Shown here: piece after piece, positions 1 through 13,300 of the stretch
How positions within the stretch are numbered: position 1 is the stretch's first letter
How the letters are laid out: each line of letters opens with the position of its first letter
From: Diphasiastrum complanatum
Lineage: Eukaryota > Streptophyta > Lycopodiopsida > Lycopodiales > Lycopodiaceae
Length of the DNA: 64,000 nucleotides
Assembly (NCBI GenBank): GCA_029204225.1
Contig: CM055092.1
Location: 85,030,694 to 85,094,693, forward strand
Reading direction: 5' to 3'
Notes under the pieces: generated by a model
Databases searched by the model: none
Seen by the model: the letters and a program-made list of their open reading frames with translations, nothing else
Told to the model about the DNA's origin: nothing
Program-made: the position numbers and the translations under genes

Positions 1-231
1 CCCTAGGCCTCTTGGCAACCCTGCAAAGTCTCAAAACGATGAGGAAGCAGTACGTAAACAGCTAGTTATTTTTTTAGCTACATGCACCATGCAAATGGCT
101 TATTTTCATCTAAACTCAAGATTGAATCATCATTGAGGGGGTTGAAAACTCTCATGCTTGAGAGACCTTGCAAGAGGAGGAAAATTGAAGGAGATTCCGT
201 AGATAAGGCAGGAAAAACGTCTATTCTCTAA
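1..231 (+). CDS. Possible last two exons of an unknown plus-strand gene (partial)
   Basis: Frame 2 is open from the window edge (codon at 2-4) to a GTACGT donor at 50. A 71-bp intron (50-120) ends in CTCAAG, and the frame continues in phase for 36 codons to TAA at 229-231. The second exon has a basic stretch, PCKRRKIE, that looks like a nuclear localisation signal. I do not recognise the protein. The intron is near the short limit for plants and the coding length is small, so this may be chance. It lies on the opposite strand to LIG1, whose later exons would be expected at or beyond this end of the window. Confidence 0.3.
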
Positions 232-639
232 TAACAAGTTGACAAGCCTGCAAAAACCCCCACCAAATCACGTATATGTCTAAGTTAATAGGGTCCCACG
301 TGTTATGAATATGAGACCATCAAGTAAGGAGGTCCCCAGAATAATTGACATTTCCACATTTAAGTCAGGCTTAAAACAAGCTCATTTCTAATCATGTCTG
401 CTTGTTACTGCACAATCCAGGCCCATCACAAGCTTCTCTTATCTTGGCACTATACAACTATGATGCTACATCTGATTTAAGAAAAGTTTTTAATTCTACA
501 TCAAAACATCTTGGCAAAGCTTTCAGCCTCCACTTATACAGTGCTCCCATATTCACACCTGCATAGATCCTACACAGTAGCATGAATTCACTAGAATACT
601 GGAGTCTGGACATGGAACTCTTTATGGACAGAATCATGA
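232..639. other. Unassigned sequence after the putative 3' exon
   Basis: No coding signal, RNA gene or repeat copy recognised. If the exon at 121-231 is real, this would include its 3' UTR and downstream flank. Confidence 0.3.
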
Positions 640-900
640 TTAGGTTAGCCTCTATTATCTTATCCCCTACAATCTTCTTTTTAGGACCTCTCTAGGGGTA
701 TAAGTAGGAGACATTGTCATTCATTTCCTACCTTCTGATATTGATAATTCTCTTAGTCCTAATTAGGTTTTTGTTGTCCATAGCTTGTATGGCTATGGCT
801 ATGATCTAATGTGATTTAAATATTCTGTAGGGATTAGTCTACGCTCCCTCATTTTTTATCTATATGCTTCATTGATGCTAAAATCCATGAATTTGTTCAT
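640..900 (+). repeat. Right part of a 5' LTR of a decayed gypsy element
   Basis: A TATA-like GGGTATAAGTAGG lies near 696. The segment ends in TTCA at 896-899, directly before a tRNA-Met primer binding site (905-916) that is followed by gag-like sequence. This is the normal order of LTR end, PBS and gag. The left LTR boundary was not found, so the start given is a minimum. Confidence 0.5.
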
Positions 901-904
901 AACT

Positions 905-916
905 TGGTATCAGAGC
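905..916 (+). other. Primer binding site (tRNA-iMet type)
   Basis: TGGTATCAGAGC preceded by T, complementary to the 3' end of initiator methionine tRNA. This is the standard reverse-transcription start of many plant LTR retrotransposons. Confidence 0.75.
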
Positions 917-1689
917 ACTCTCCTTCCTCGGTGGGAGTGCTAGTTTTTTCCACACTTGGTGTGAATCTCCATTTTTCTGGTAAATCTTTAGCGAACAGTT
1001 AGCGGAAGCATTTCTACTAAACTTAGCGATAGAAAAAGAAAATAAAAAATTTGTGTAAATTACTGCCGATGGCTATTTTAACAGCCGCCATCTTTTCTGG
1101 CAACTATTTTGGTAGACTTTCTCAGCAGTACCAATTGCGATTTCTAACACCTTATTTGGAAAACTTTTTCATTAGCAATTGTTTGCTGGGTTTTTACATT
1201 CTTTTGGATGCTCCATTGCCATATTTTTGAGGAGCGCACACTTCTTATAGCTTTCATCTTCCTTCCACACAGCATTCAGCAAGCGGATGTTTTCTAGCAT
1301 ATTTGGAGGATCCAGGCTCCACCCACCCAACAACTCTCCATCACCCATTTTTCAGCCTTCTTTTGCAGCAATGGTCCATCGCCCATTTCCAGCAACTTTT
1401 TGCCGCCTCCTCTTGTTGTCCATAGCCCATTTCCAGTGCCCATCTTCAAGTATTTTTTGCGCCCATTTCTACTCCATTTTTGCAACTATTCAGTGCATCA
1501 TCTGAGAACCTTTCTTAGCTATCTTGGAGCTTTCATTTTTTTTGCTATATGTTTTTCAGCTTACACATTTTCCAGCTTTCTACTCTTTAGTTGTGACTTT
1601 TGTGGTTTAACAAACTAATTTGGGGTGACAACAAGACACCGCTCCATCTAAGTTTTTTTCATTTTTCTGATTTTATCACTTCTTGTGTG

Positions 1690-3298
1690 ATGGCATCTTC
1701 TACCCCATCCTCTAGTGAGAACCCACAAGCTTCCATGGACAATGTTGTCCAGAGGCTTCTCAATCCTGTCATGACACCTATCTTTCACATCTTGACGAAT
1801 GTCCACATGTCTTGCTCATGGTCCTAGCAACACCCCCTTTTGCCAACCTCTCTTAGCTTTACAACTTCCTCTTTTACTTCTCTATCGTGGCCTATTTGGT
1901 GGCCCTACATTTCCACCACCCCACCTCCTAGTTTCCACCCATTTCCTCGTCCTACTGGACCTGATCCTCATTATGTTCGTGACTTCCGAGATTAGATCCA
2001 GCTTACTACTGTAACCTATTTTAGTTCCTCTGATGGAAATCTCTTAAAGAATCGATTTGCTAAGTTGGAGACGTGTTTTCCCATGTACCCGAAGTTCCAC
2101 ATTCAAAAGATCTGACTTGGTGGTGAGTTTATCGCATGGATGTTGATTAGGAGGGCATGCCGCCTTTCGTCGTGACCTACGCCATGCTATGATTGATCCT
2201 CAATGGTTGAGTCGTCAGCATTATATCTTCCGCAACCTTTCTCACAAGTGATTTGATACTTTACACTAATCACTTTTATGGAGCTTTCCTACCTTTTTTC
2301 AGATTTACAGGCTACTAAGCTTATCTCTCACTATATAGCAGCTAGCTAGCTTATGTGGTGCTTTACGATATGATGGTGCCTCCTTTCGTCTTGCCACACT
2401 TGCTAATGTTGTCTCAATTGCTACTAGCATACAGCATAAGTATCCTGAGCCCTCTACTTCTTGTTTTTCCCGCTTCATCACTTCTCGCCCTAGTGGCAGT
2501 CCTACTTCTCGCCTTCTGTGGCCGTAACAAGTATTCTCGTGCTAAGTCCACTAGCTTATTGCATAGTTGGCCCATTCCCCATCACCCGTGGACCGATATT
2601 TCTGTCGAGTTTATCCTAGGCGTTCCCCATACTCAGCATGGTCATGGCTCATATATGGTGGCGGTTGATCAGTTCTCAAAGTAGGCACATTTTATACCAA
2701 TTCGCAGCACTATTACAGCCAAGCAATGTGCCTGCTTATTCTTGTCAGAGATTTTTTGGCTACATGGCTTTCCCCGCTCTATCCCCTCCGATCGGGTTAA
2801 TAGTTTTTTACTTCTACTTTCGGGATGGAGTCTATGCGCATTTTGGATGTTCAGGTATTCATGGGCACTGCTTACCACTCTACGGCTAATGGCCATTTTG
2901 AGGTCCTTAACCGAGTCCTTGGATTATCTTCCGCAATTTGTATCTCCTTCTAAGAAGGATTGGAATCAGCAAATATGTTTGGCAAAGTATAGCTATAACA
3001 ACTCTGTTAATTCCAACATCGGTGCATCTCCCTTCTTGCTCGATCATGGTTTACTCTCCTGCTTTATCGAGTGTTCCACTTTCACCAGATGATGCACCTG
3101 TAAAGATTGCTACCTCTTTATTAAGTGCATGTGAGCTTATTACTCGAGCCAGTGCACACTTACAGCACGTTCAGCAACGTTATCAAACAACTACAGACCA
3201 CCATGTTCAATTTCAGGTTGGTGTTTACTTTCAGCTTCGCTTTGCACAACATCATTTTGTTCAGGGCCTTACCGGATCTTTGAGTGCCTCAACCCTGT
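1690..3298 (+). pseudogene. Ty3/gypsy gag and integrase remnants, reverse transcriptase deleted
   Basis: A gag-like start at 1690 (MASSTPSSSENPQ) breaks after about 45 codons and continues in other frames to about 2110. At 2565-2682 the frame encodes a gypsy integrase core motif (WPIPHHPWTDISVEF, then VAVDQFSK). After a stop it resumes around 2700-3090 in another frame (LHGFPRSIPSDR, then the DWNQQICLAKYSYNN region), followed by an integrase C-terminal piece near 3150-3290. No reverse transcriptase or RNase H is visible between gag and integrase. The remnant belongs to the LTR and PBS just upstream and has several stops and frameshifts, so it is not functional. Confidence 0.65.
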
Positions 3299-3300
3299 GA

Positions 3301-4120
3301 CTTATTGCTTGCAGCTACAGTGAACCCTAGATAAATGTTAGGCCTCAGGAGTAGCAAAAACATAACTAATATAGAGGGTCGACACTATAACAGATAAACA
3401 AGGTGAAAAAAAAAATTAACATATTCCAAGGGAACATATATGCATCGAATCAGATTAAAAATGTGAACATTTATGGAGAGAATGAAACAAAAATGTGGCT
3501 CTGTTCAAGATGATGGCTTTGTATGTCCTTCTGTGCTCCATTTGTTGAGGAGCGCCAACAAAGCTGGAGTGAAATCGTTGAAGAGCTGAAACGATGGATC
3601 ACTAATCGTGATGGAAGGAATCGCTGTTTGAAATCATGAGCTGGACATGTGCCGTAGCTGAAAACATTTGATGAGCCTGGTGGACTGCTGAAAATCTCTG
3701 ATGAGCGCTGACCCATAAATTAAGTAAAGCCCGTAGTAGATGAGGCAGCCCAGTTAAGCTGCTGATGTGTCCCAGTGACGTGTGACAGATCACTCCTACT
3801 GGAGGAGGTGCCTTGAAGGGTATAAGTATACACATAGGAACCTCCCATGGGGGGGAGCTTCATTTGGTGATTGTAGCCACATGTTGTTGGAGTGACATCT
3901 CTCTCCTATTGAGCATTGATTGGTCCATAGCTTGGGGGCTAGATCCGTTTGATCTAGATTTGGTCGGGTTGAGCCTACTGATGGTTTAAGGGATAGGTGG
4001 GGATTTAAAAAGGAGTATTTAAAAAAAAATCGAAATACATCCTACAATAGGGCGCTAGCTCTCCAAGCTTCCAAGAAACTCTAACTGAAGATCCAAATGA
4101 CGCAAAATCCCACACATCTC
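3301..4120. repeat. Probable LTR-derived sequence (about 3700-4000), rest unassigned
   Basis: Around 3815 there is GGGTATAAGTATACAC (TATA-like). Near 3925-3970 lies CTTGGGGGCTAGATCCG followed by TTGATCTAGATTTGGTCGG. The minus strand of the chromovirus LTR near 26.6 kb has a very similar string (GGGGGGCTAGATCAG and TTGATCTAGGTTTCG). This suggests a diverged chromovirus LTR, possibly the 3' LTR of the remnant upstream. No coding region recognised. Confidence 0.35.
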
Positions 4121-4127
4121 TAGAAAG

Positions 4128-4560
4128 CAACTACTTTGATACCAAATCTCACCAAGCTAAGCCAACAAAACCTTAAAACACACCAAGGTGTACACCAAAT
4201 AACCACTTTATTAATTTCTACAAATAGAACATAGCAAGATCCTCTCAAAAACACTAAAGAGCAGTGAGCACTATTGCCAAGTCTCCTCCCAACCAGAGCT
4301 ACAAAGTAAGAAAGGTGAGACATATTGAAGAGGTTCCCCCTCTTTAGCTAGAATGACCCTCTACCTCAAGCACCCATTTGACCCTGGCCCTGACCCTTCC
4401 TAGTGTCGAGACATGGCAAACTCCATGCACAGCCGACACTTGCCCCTTGGCAATACTCTGATGCATAGGCAAGCAAGTAGGGCCGTCTAACGTGTCACTC
4501 ATAATGTCCCAATGAGCATATGACACGTCCTATTGACTAGTCAACTCTCGTACTTTTTAC
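4128..4560 (-). repeat. LTR-like repeat in minus orientation, inverted copy of 12840-13110
   Basis: The minus strand of 4340-4560 matches the plus strand of 12840-13110 over the LTR body. Both read through TTGACTAGTCAA, then GCCAAGTGGCAAGTGTCG-type sequence and a GTCAGGG stretch. At 4128-4146 the minus strand has TTTGGTATCAAAGTAG, similar to a tRNA-Met primer binding site, as expected just inside a 5' LTR of a minus-oriented element. No gag or pol of this element was found to the left. Confidence 0.5.
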
Positions 4561-5122
4561 GAAATCAATCCAAGAGCCTCTAAGTTACGTCCCAGTACCC
4601 CATACTGAATACAAGCAAGTCAACAAGTTCACTGAAACCTACTATTCACATTTCTTACAAAACACCATAAGCAGGTGTGAGCCATTTGATTATTTACAAT
4701 TTCAAGTCCAACCTGTTCACATTGAGGCAAGAATATAAGTACATGATAGGGACGTATGTTGAAAACTTGGAGATTCAATCAAAGGACTTCATCAGCCCCA
4801 ACAAGACCAAGCAATTAGCTACCAAAATTAGCAGGTAGAGCACTTAAGAAGTGATCTAAGGTTGGGAGGAAATTCATTCAATCACCGGCTGGTGTTGGAG
4901 AGACGAGCTTGGAGAAGCCAGGCTTGTAACATTAGTCAAATATGAAAAATATTGCAATCTGAAAATTTTCTTCAACGAGATGCTAAAAATTGATGTTTCA
5001 CAACTTTTTGCATTTTGAGCTAGTCTTTTACAGAATTGGCAATTCCTTCAATTTTAAAGACACCCTAGGTCAGGGGCTGTCCCACACCTTCTCGACTTCA
5101 ACAAAGGCTTAGATCACATAAA
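4561..5122. other. Unassigned sequence
   Basis: No coding signal or repeat copy recognised. Multiple stops in all frames. Confidence 0.3.
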
Positions 5123-5400
5123 GGATTGACCCAAAGTATTGTTTCTCTCATCTACAAACCCTTTGCCTCTCTCCTCCATGAAGAAATTTAGACGCCTTTA
5201 CGAATGGATTTCCACCTGCATCGCTGCCTTTTGATTAGTTTTTCCTGCGATTGCTTCACGGGGATTGACCCAAAGTATTGTTTCTCTCATCTACAAACCC
5301 TTTGCCTCTCTCCTCCATGAAGAAATTTAGACGCCTTTACGAATGGATTTCCACCTGCATCGCTGCCTTTTGATTAGTTTTTCCTGCGATTGCTTCACAG
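5123..5400. repeat. Direct tandem duplication, 2 x 139 bp
   Basis: The unit at 5123-5261 starting GGATTGACCCAAAGTATTG is repeated at 5262-5400 with identical sequence except the last base or two. Such high identity points to a recent duplication or an assembly artefact. No gene is affected. Confidence 0.95.
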
Positions 5401-7299
5401 GCAACATCTTTCCACAACCTTCAAGATGTTCGCTTGTCCCTACATGTGGGCTTCATTCTCCTTAATTGCCTATGTTTAAGCCTGCACTTCTATAGTTTAA
5501 GGCTTTCCTAGCTGAGTTTTGTGCGTCATTTCTAGGCTGCCTTCCGTGTTGGTCTTTCAACGCACTAAACAATCAGCAATGGATGTACTTTCAACCTTCA
5601 GCAATCTTTCATTCTTCAGCACTGTGATTTTAACACTTGTTTCTCTTGCTATTCTATGCTTCAAGCTTCTTCCTCTCTTTGTCCCTCTACTTCACACAAG
5701 CAATTGTCCTCAACAAAAGACTCTCCTCTTTCAAAAATTATCACATCTCTTCTTCTTCACAGGTTTCAGCCTTCAATGGCTTTCTACTTCTCGCTTTGAA
5801 TTTTAATTTTTGCTGCAGTGATCTCTCTTACTTCTCAAAAGTTTTCATATCCCTCTCATCTTCCTTTTACAAGGCTCTGAAAATAATTGTAGGTCCCATA
5901 ACAACAATCACTATAAAGATATAAGATAATACATGCTACACCTCAAATCAATTTAAATTATTATTTGTCCATCTTTTAATTTGGACAAATAATAAAGTTT
6001 TGCATATGCTTGGTGGTGTAGAACTACTGCAACAATTTTTCTCGATATTATTAGATGTATGCATTAACAGTTAAATCATTGGCATGCCAAGTAAGATTGC
6101 ACTATACATGTGGGTAGTCGGCCAGCTTATTTAATGGGTCTATGTAACTAATAAATGGAATCTGGATTGTAATACTAACTATAGTCGAAGGACTGATTAC
6201 ATGGATGGATAGATGTGTTTATTCAGCTCCCTAACAACTTCAAAATTGAAGGTCCCAAATTCAATAATCACACACAGGCTCTTAACCATTCAACAAAAGA
6301 GAGGGGGAAGACTCCATCAAAATTTTAAAAAAATTATCTTATTTTGATCTTTGATAGGCTGTTACGATACACAACATAACAAAGGACATGTACAATCTTC
6401 AACCCCATGGAGTCCAACCACAAAGTCTTAGACGATCAACAATTACGATAATCTTAGTTCTCTTACCTTCATCATTCACAAACATCCATAGAGAGAGTGA
6501 GTTTCTCTACAGAAATCTCCAACAATCTGCCCCTCAATAAGAAAGGTGATACATTACAAACAGTCATTAGACTCTATGAAACTAACTAGTTGAACATATT
6601 AAATACCTGTAGTATAGCACTAGGCCCAATGGGTCCGAGTTTTATATAATACATAATAAAAAAATGTGCAAGGTATAAACTTAGTCATTATTACTACATT
6701 GATTACGTTTGGCATTATTGTGAGCGGCAATCAAGTATGACTCTTATTAGGAGGAGAAATTTCCTGAACAAGCACTTTGTATTCCAGTTTTCTGTCTGTT
6801 AATATATTAGGCTGAGCATTTCCTGAGACCTCTCAGGATGAAAAAAAGCATACTTGCACATAGCAATGCTCTAAAGCACTAGTTCATGTAATCTATTAAA
6901 TGTACATGTTAAACAAATTTGGGCTACATTCTTCTGCTCCTACTTGACAAATTTCTATTAAAACGTCAAATTTCAACAGCATGACTCAATGCCACATTTA
7001 TCAAGCTGAAAGTTTGAAAGCCTATAGGTGCCTAGGCCCTAACACGAAGAAAAGCAATCAAGAAATAGTAATGTAAACATTTCTCATCAGCTCTTACCTC
7101 ATGATAGCCAAGATTCAGATGAGTTTGAGATTCTAAAATTGCTCAAAAACCTCTATCACTGTAGTGAGTAGCTTCTACGCATTTGTGAACCAACCGATAA
7201 CTTGGAAATATTACTTTTTTTCAAAATTACAAGCAATATTTTTATCGTGTGAAAGACTTTAGCATTTATAGCTGATCAAAGAAATAGAAACCTCCTTAC
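5401..7299. other. Unassigned sequence downstream of LIG1 exon 7
   Basis: T- and C-rich from 5460 to 5930, then AT-rich. I searched the minus strand for the next expected LIG1 exons (the FILDCE nucleotidyl-transferase region and later motifs) and did not find them. The stretch may be LIG1 intron 7 or flanking DNA if the gene is cut here. Confidence 0.35.
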
Positions 7300-7394
7300 T
7301 TAATCAAAGATGCAATAACATCTGGAAATTTTGCAGTGTTTCTTTCCGCATTTCGACTGTATATTTCGACAGAACCATCCTCCAGATAATGAAT
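7300..7394 (-). CDS. LIG1: LIG1 exon 7
   Basis: It continues directly after motif I and encodes [20 protein letters not shown] and following residues, which contains the conserved YSRN of motif III. The acceptor is AATACAG and the donor GTAAGG. It is 95 nt, so the last codon is split 2+1. Confidence 0.92.
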
Positions 7395-10300
7395 CTGTAT
7401 TTCATCACCACACACCTCAACATCAATGCAGTAAATAAAGTTCCAACTTCCAATTACATAGTCCACTATCCTTAAACGTTCACATTGAGCTTTGAAGAAA
7501 TCAGATTGTAAAAGGTTTTTCTTGGAACAAACAGGCTAAAACAAAATCTTGAAAAGACGTAACATCTTAAAAAGAGCATAAAGGGACATCAACTAAAAAC
7601 AATTAAATATTGTTGAAACTTGACACTTACTTGAGCTCGCTCACCGTCGTACTTGTACTCACAAGTAAACACAAGATCTTGGAACTTGTCGAGAACCTCT
7701 GAAACACCTTTTGTAGGTTTGGCAAGCATCGGCCCAATAGGCACGCCGAGGGTGAAGTCACAAACATTTGGTAGTTTTGAGATTCCCTCATCTAGCAGCG
7801 CTGGTATAACTCTTTCATATATAGGAAGCACAGAATATGTACGTTTCATTATTTGAACCGCCTGAGATGACAATGATCCCATCAGGGTGTAGGTATCGTA
7901 CAGAGGAATGGAAGACTTGAGCCCTTGCTGAGTTCAACAAGCCACTCTTCTTGCAAAAATCATTTATGTTTCTTTGAGCACATAAGATTTGCTCCAAGGA
8001 AAACTCTAAAAAGAAGATGGATACAATCTTTTCATGACATTGAACACAAACTACTTTTTTGTGACTAACTTCGTCAAGCCGATCTTCAAGTTGTGCTGGT
8101 AGAACAGGAGGATGTTCTGAAAGCACTGCAGCTTGTGCTAATGCAGCTAAAACAGTCTGCTCCGCTAACCCAATCCGCATCTTGGCCTAAAATGCACAGC
8201 ACTGTCATGTGGGCTTCCAAATGCAATAAGTGGGCTTACATATCCATAGCATGCCTACCCCATGTAAACAGTCCAGGTCACTAAATATATGAAGGCAAAC
8301 TCAAACAAAGGTCCAAATGTTACCTGAAGCAATCGTACAAGATACTGTGGTTCACAATCAGTTGCTGCAACAAGAAGTGCTTTTATTCGAGCCCGCTTCT
8401 TATCCTGGCTCTCCTTTCCACTTTCCTGTACCAAATTAATCATTATAGATGAAGAATTACTAAGGCTTTGTAGCAGATGCCCAAAAACATGAATGTTGCA
8501 ATCCTGATGTAGAAGGCCCATAAGTTCAAATACTAAAAAGGATGAACTCTCCTATGTCTGACAATTACGCCAGAACCAGACTCCGCACATTCAGTCTGAG
8601 TATGACTCCCTCTCCTTTTCACAGCAAAGTCAAGATGATAATGATAATGCATCAAATGATGTGGCAATTGCTTTTTATTTATTTTCAAGAATTGATGGCC
8701 GACAACATCCCTTAACTAAGAACACTCAAATTGGGAACCCCAAGGCTCCAAATACATAATTTCATCATCTTTCATCATTCACAACATGTATGGCACCAAA
8801 ACAAACAGCTACAAGAATGTAGGAACTTGATTAGAATTAATAATAGGAAAAACATCTCAAAAATACCAAAGGGTCCACATTTCATCTAAAAGTGGAATAT
8901 ATCGTAAAGTCACTCAAACATTGGTGATCTGTTCTCTTCAAAGAGTGACATAGAAGGAAATAATACATCAAGACTTACTGCCATGCACCTTCTAACTCAC
9001 CTTATCTCATTCCCATAAGAGGCAAACAGGATATAGAGACAGTCTTATTTTCTTATGGTTAACTTAAAATCAGCTCCCTTAATAAGCTTTGAGGTGCACA
9101 CAAAAGCGTGGTTTAAGGAAACAACCCAAAAGCCAAATCAAAAACTTTCTTCAATGTCACATTTTTCATATTGTGAAAAGTGAACCATCACAGGTAGCAT
9201 GGAATTGATGCCACAATCACAGTCGATCGCCATGCTGCATTTAAAGCCAAATGCCACATGAATTGAGATACATCTACAGATATTTTCAGCTATTACAAAA
9301 AGTAAAGTGCTCATGATTTTCGAGTATGAGGATTGAACTCAGCCGTGAAAGCCAAAACCAATGTGCAAAATTCAAGTCCACATGATTGAAATCACTAGAC
9401 TTGCTAGAAAAAAGCAATACTTATAGAACATAGCTGTTATGCCACATGCACAAACGAGGATGGAACATATAAGCATAAACGTGTTGCTCATCAATTTGGA
9501 GGAATGTCTGACATCCAAATAGAGACTTAATGCTTCATAATCAAGCTAAATAAAGATGGATCTTTTTTTTCTAAATAGTCAGCTACAAGATAAAGTAACA
9601 TGCAAATCAGTTCCCAAACTATGAGCACTCAAATAATCTGAAAACCATACTGATTTATGTGGCAAACTTGCATGTAAAATTGTCAGTAAAAAATTGCATA
9701 CAAATTGAAGTTTAATTATGTTTCATGGGACCAAACTTGTGCAACTCGCTATGACGCTAACGACTATAGCTGCTGCGTCATCTATCAAGGGTTTGGATCT
9801 AACCTTGAGCCTTGACCAAACACAGAAAAAGTGATTGTCTCTGAAACGCCTACAGCATACCTGTAACTTGGCCTTAAATTGGAATCATGCAGATATCTTC
9901 TGAAGAAAAGACTCATGAGAAAGTTCTAAATATACCAGAAGCTGGTACTCAACTTGTTCCTACCAAATATGGTAATCCACGTCTCAATATAAGCTTTGTA
10001 TGCTTGGGTACCAATCAAGGTTGGTAAAGTTATACGCGATGTTCTACTTCAAACGAACCTAAATAGTAATAAGTGATGTTCAACTCATCCAGCCACTAAA
10101 ACTACAAACTTGAGCATAAAAGCAAGAGCTTATTACCTTAGCAATGAAACGAAAGGTTTCAAGAACTTTCACACAAGTCAATGCTGTTGGCTTAATCATC
10201 AAGCGTTGAGTTGAGCGGCTTGCTTTAGCCACAAGTCCCAAATCACCTAAAGCCTACAAAATGAGAATTAAAGATCATAAATTTTCCAGCCATCAGGACA

Positions 10301-13300
10301 ACAAGTGCCGCAAAGAAGGGGCAACTGAGTGTAATAGAGAAAGCAGAATGTCTAACCGCATATAGTCTTTGAGACCTTTCACTACCTGACAAATATTATG
10401 CCTAACGTGCTTCACAATTCAGCACAGATCCTTGTTCATTTTCCAAAAACAAAATTACCTTCATTTGACTCTTTATTTGGTCCTCCTTTCTTCCAAATGC
10501 ATCTGCAAGTGCTTTAATAATGGCTGCATCACCAATTCCTAATTCAACTCCTTCATGCGCAGGTGCTACTTTATTGGCAGAGAGGTACACAACAGCAAGT
10601 AAATCTGAACGTTTGGTTGCAATCACTGTACGAAAGGCGTTACAAAGGATTTCGGTAATAACTAGCCTGCCTGATTCATTGGAAATCACTGCAAAACCAA
10701 ACAGGTACTCTCAATAAACAAGAACCCTAAAATTTCACTTAAGCAAAAGCAGTTACAAGCTCATTTGATTCAAATGAAAGGTTGACCCAGACCTGCTACT
10801 GTGCAGCTTCACAAATCGTACACAGGGGACTTCTAGTCATCAAGAACATAGCCTCGTGAGCAGCAGAAGGCTTGCTTAATCTTTTCACTTCATCTTTCAC
10901 TCAACAAAAATATGGATTTTCTGAAATGGACATCAGTTAACAACTACTACCTTGTAGACAGACTATCTAAATTGAACAGGAGCATTAAATTCTCCCAAGA
11001 TTATATTGCAAATGATTGCAATTGATAGAAAAAACAGCCCATTATGTTACAAAAGATGATATCATGAGTTACAAGATCCAAGGCTGACACAGTAGGTATT
11101 GCCTGGGTTCCACCAGCTGAATCCAACACAAAAATATACTTAAAAGACTTTTCACATTACCAGTTTGATAAATATCAAGAGACATCTTAGAAAAGCATGC
11201 AACAACAGGTTGCTGGCACCAAAATTCTACTATTTTCAAGATAGTGCCAGAAAGAATGATCATAGAACATGAATAGGCAATCCAAGCCGTCAGCCAGAAA
11301 TACACATTTCATGCCATTAAAATCTTAGCTTCTTTCAACGGGCACCAAAGATTTGGTGTGGCCTTGTTCAGTCTTTTCTTGTAGTAAAGCACAAGTTAAA
11401 TTTCAAAATTTAGAACCCTTAAAAGGAACTCATAACACTATGAAATTTAAAATTTTCATTTTGCCATGAAATAGCAGCAGGATCCAAGAGGTTCAGCATC
11501 TCTCTAAATTAGCCCTTCATTCATGTAGATAGTATGCCATTTTTTATATTCATGGTATTTCTCCAATGAGCAATGTAAATACGAATATCCAGCTTATCCA
11601 TATGCAATAAAAGAATTTCCTAGAAACAGCATCCAGTAATGGGCAAAATGAGAATGCCAAGAATGGACTTGAGATAAAATTTGAGCAAGCAGGTTCCAAC
11701 AAAAAAGCATTCTTGAGCAATTTTGATTAGTTTTAAGCAGATGCTCAAAAGTCATTTTTAGGCAGGATGATTATCAATGTTAACTTACTTGCAACCTGCT
11801 CTTATTTTGCAAATGAAAAAAGGAAAAACAATGGTGAGTGTCACAAGCTCGTCTCTTCAAGCTAGATGGCCGGTGTGCAGAATGAACCTCCCAATCGTAG
11901 GCACCCCCTCTTTGAGTCCTTCTACCTACTATTCCTATCACTTGGCATATGGCATCCAGCTATGGGTGATCAGTCCTCCTAGCATGCATGTTATTTGTGA
12001 CCTATGAATGACTATAGGGTAACACCCCCATGCCCCACCATCCAAGCTGCTTGTCAACTTGGTCACTGACGTCTAGGATCCCAACGATCACAAATCGCTA
12101 CTTCTCTAATAGCTTGTCAAAAGGTCACACTAGGTCACTACTTGTGATGCACCTGTCCCAACTTGGGCCAGATGTCCACTAAGTTTACCGGCCTTCACCA
12201 ACACTTGGCCTCAGACCCTCTGGTAACCGGCTGTGTCAAGGTCACATTAGATTCAACAGATTGGGCTCTAACAATCCTTCTCTCCTCTAGTCAGTCCTAG
12301 ATGACAAACTTTAGATAAGACTTCTGCAAACTATCAGGCCTCACAAGTAGCATCAGACGATGGATGGCCTTTCCAAGTCACTAAATACTCTCGAAAGAGA
12401 CGATTCTGCAATCATCGATGCCTCCAATCTAGCACATTCTCTACTTTGTCACCAAATTGCCTCATACGCAGTTACAGCATGACTCTATCTTGGTTATAGT
12501 TGACAAACTCACTAAGATGGCTCATTTTATTCCAACGCATAAAAAGATTGATGCATCTGGAGTAGCTAGCCTATTTATCGAGCATGTATTCGGACTTCAT
12601 GGATTTTCGTCATCCATAGTGTCTGACAGAGATACTCGATTATTGGGAGCTTTTGGACAGCAAATATGGCCAAACTAGAAGTCCAATTGAGAATGAGCAG
12701 TACGGAGCATCCTGAAATGGATGGCCAAATTGAGAGAGTCAACTAGACCTTAGAGGACATGCTTAGGGCATTTGTTGGGGATTAGCAAATGGAGTGTGCT
12801 TTTGAGCCTTTGAGTCGCATGTTGAGCTTTGGTATAAGGTAGTAGGTCATTAATTACCGACCTCCTAAAAAGTAGTAGAGTTGACTAGTCAACAAGAAAC
12901 TTGTCAGATGCTCACTAAGACACTTGGTCCAGTGTATGAGTGACACATGTCAACCTAATCACTTGCCTATGTGTCAGGGTACTGCCAAGTGGCAAGTGTC
13001 GACTGTGCATGGAATTGGCCATGTGTCAACGTTAAGAAAGGTCAGGGTTAAGGGGAGCTTGAGGATTGTCCATAAGTGGACTAGAGAGAGGCATTTCTCA
13101 CCATAATCTATAAAACAAAGGTTGGGAGGAGACAAGGCATCCAGCTCCCCCATGTTTCATGTTTTTTGATGTTGCGTGCATGCAGGGAAATCAATAAGGA
13201 TCGGAATTCCATATCCACGTTTAGAATTTAAGTTTCAGATTGGAGTCTGACACTATCAAACACAATGGACTTCAAAAGTCCATGCAATCTGACCACATCA

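Noticed and set aside
1287-2014. Several overlapping plus-strand frames of 60-75 residues
   Set aside because: T/C-rich DNA gives long stop-free stretches. Only the gag-like piece starting at 1690 shows family resemblance.
5519-5924. Two overlapping plus-strand frames with hydrophobic stretches
   Set aside because: T/C-rich composition explains them; no family resemblance or splice context.
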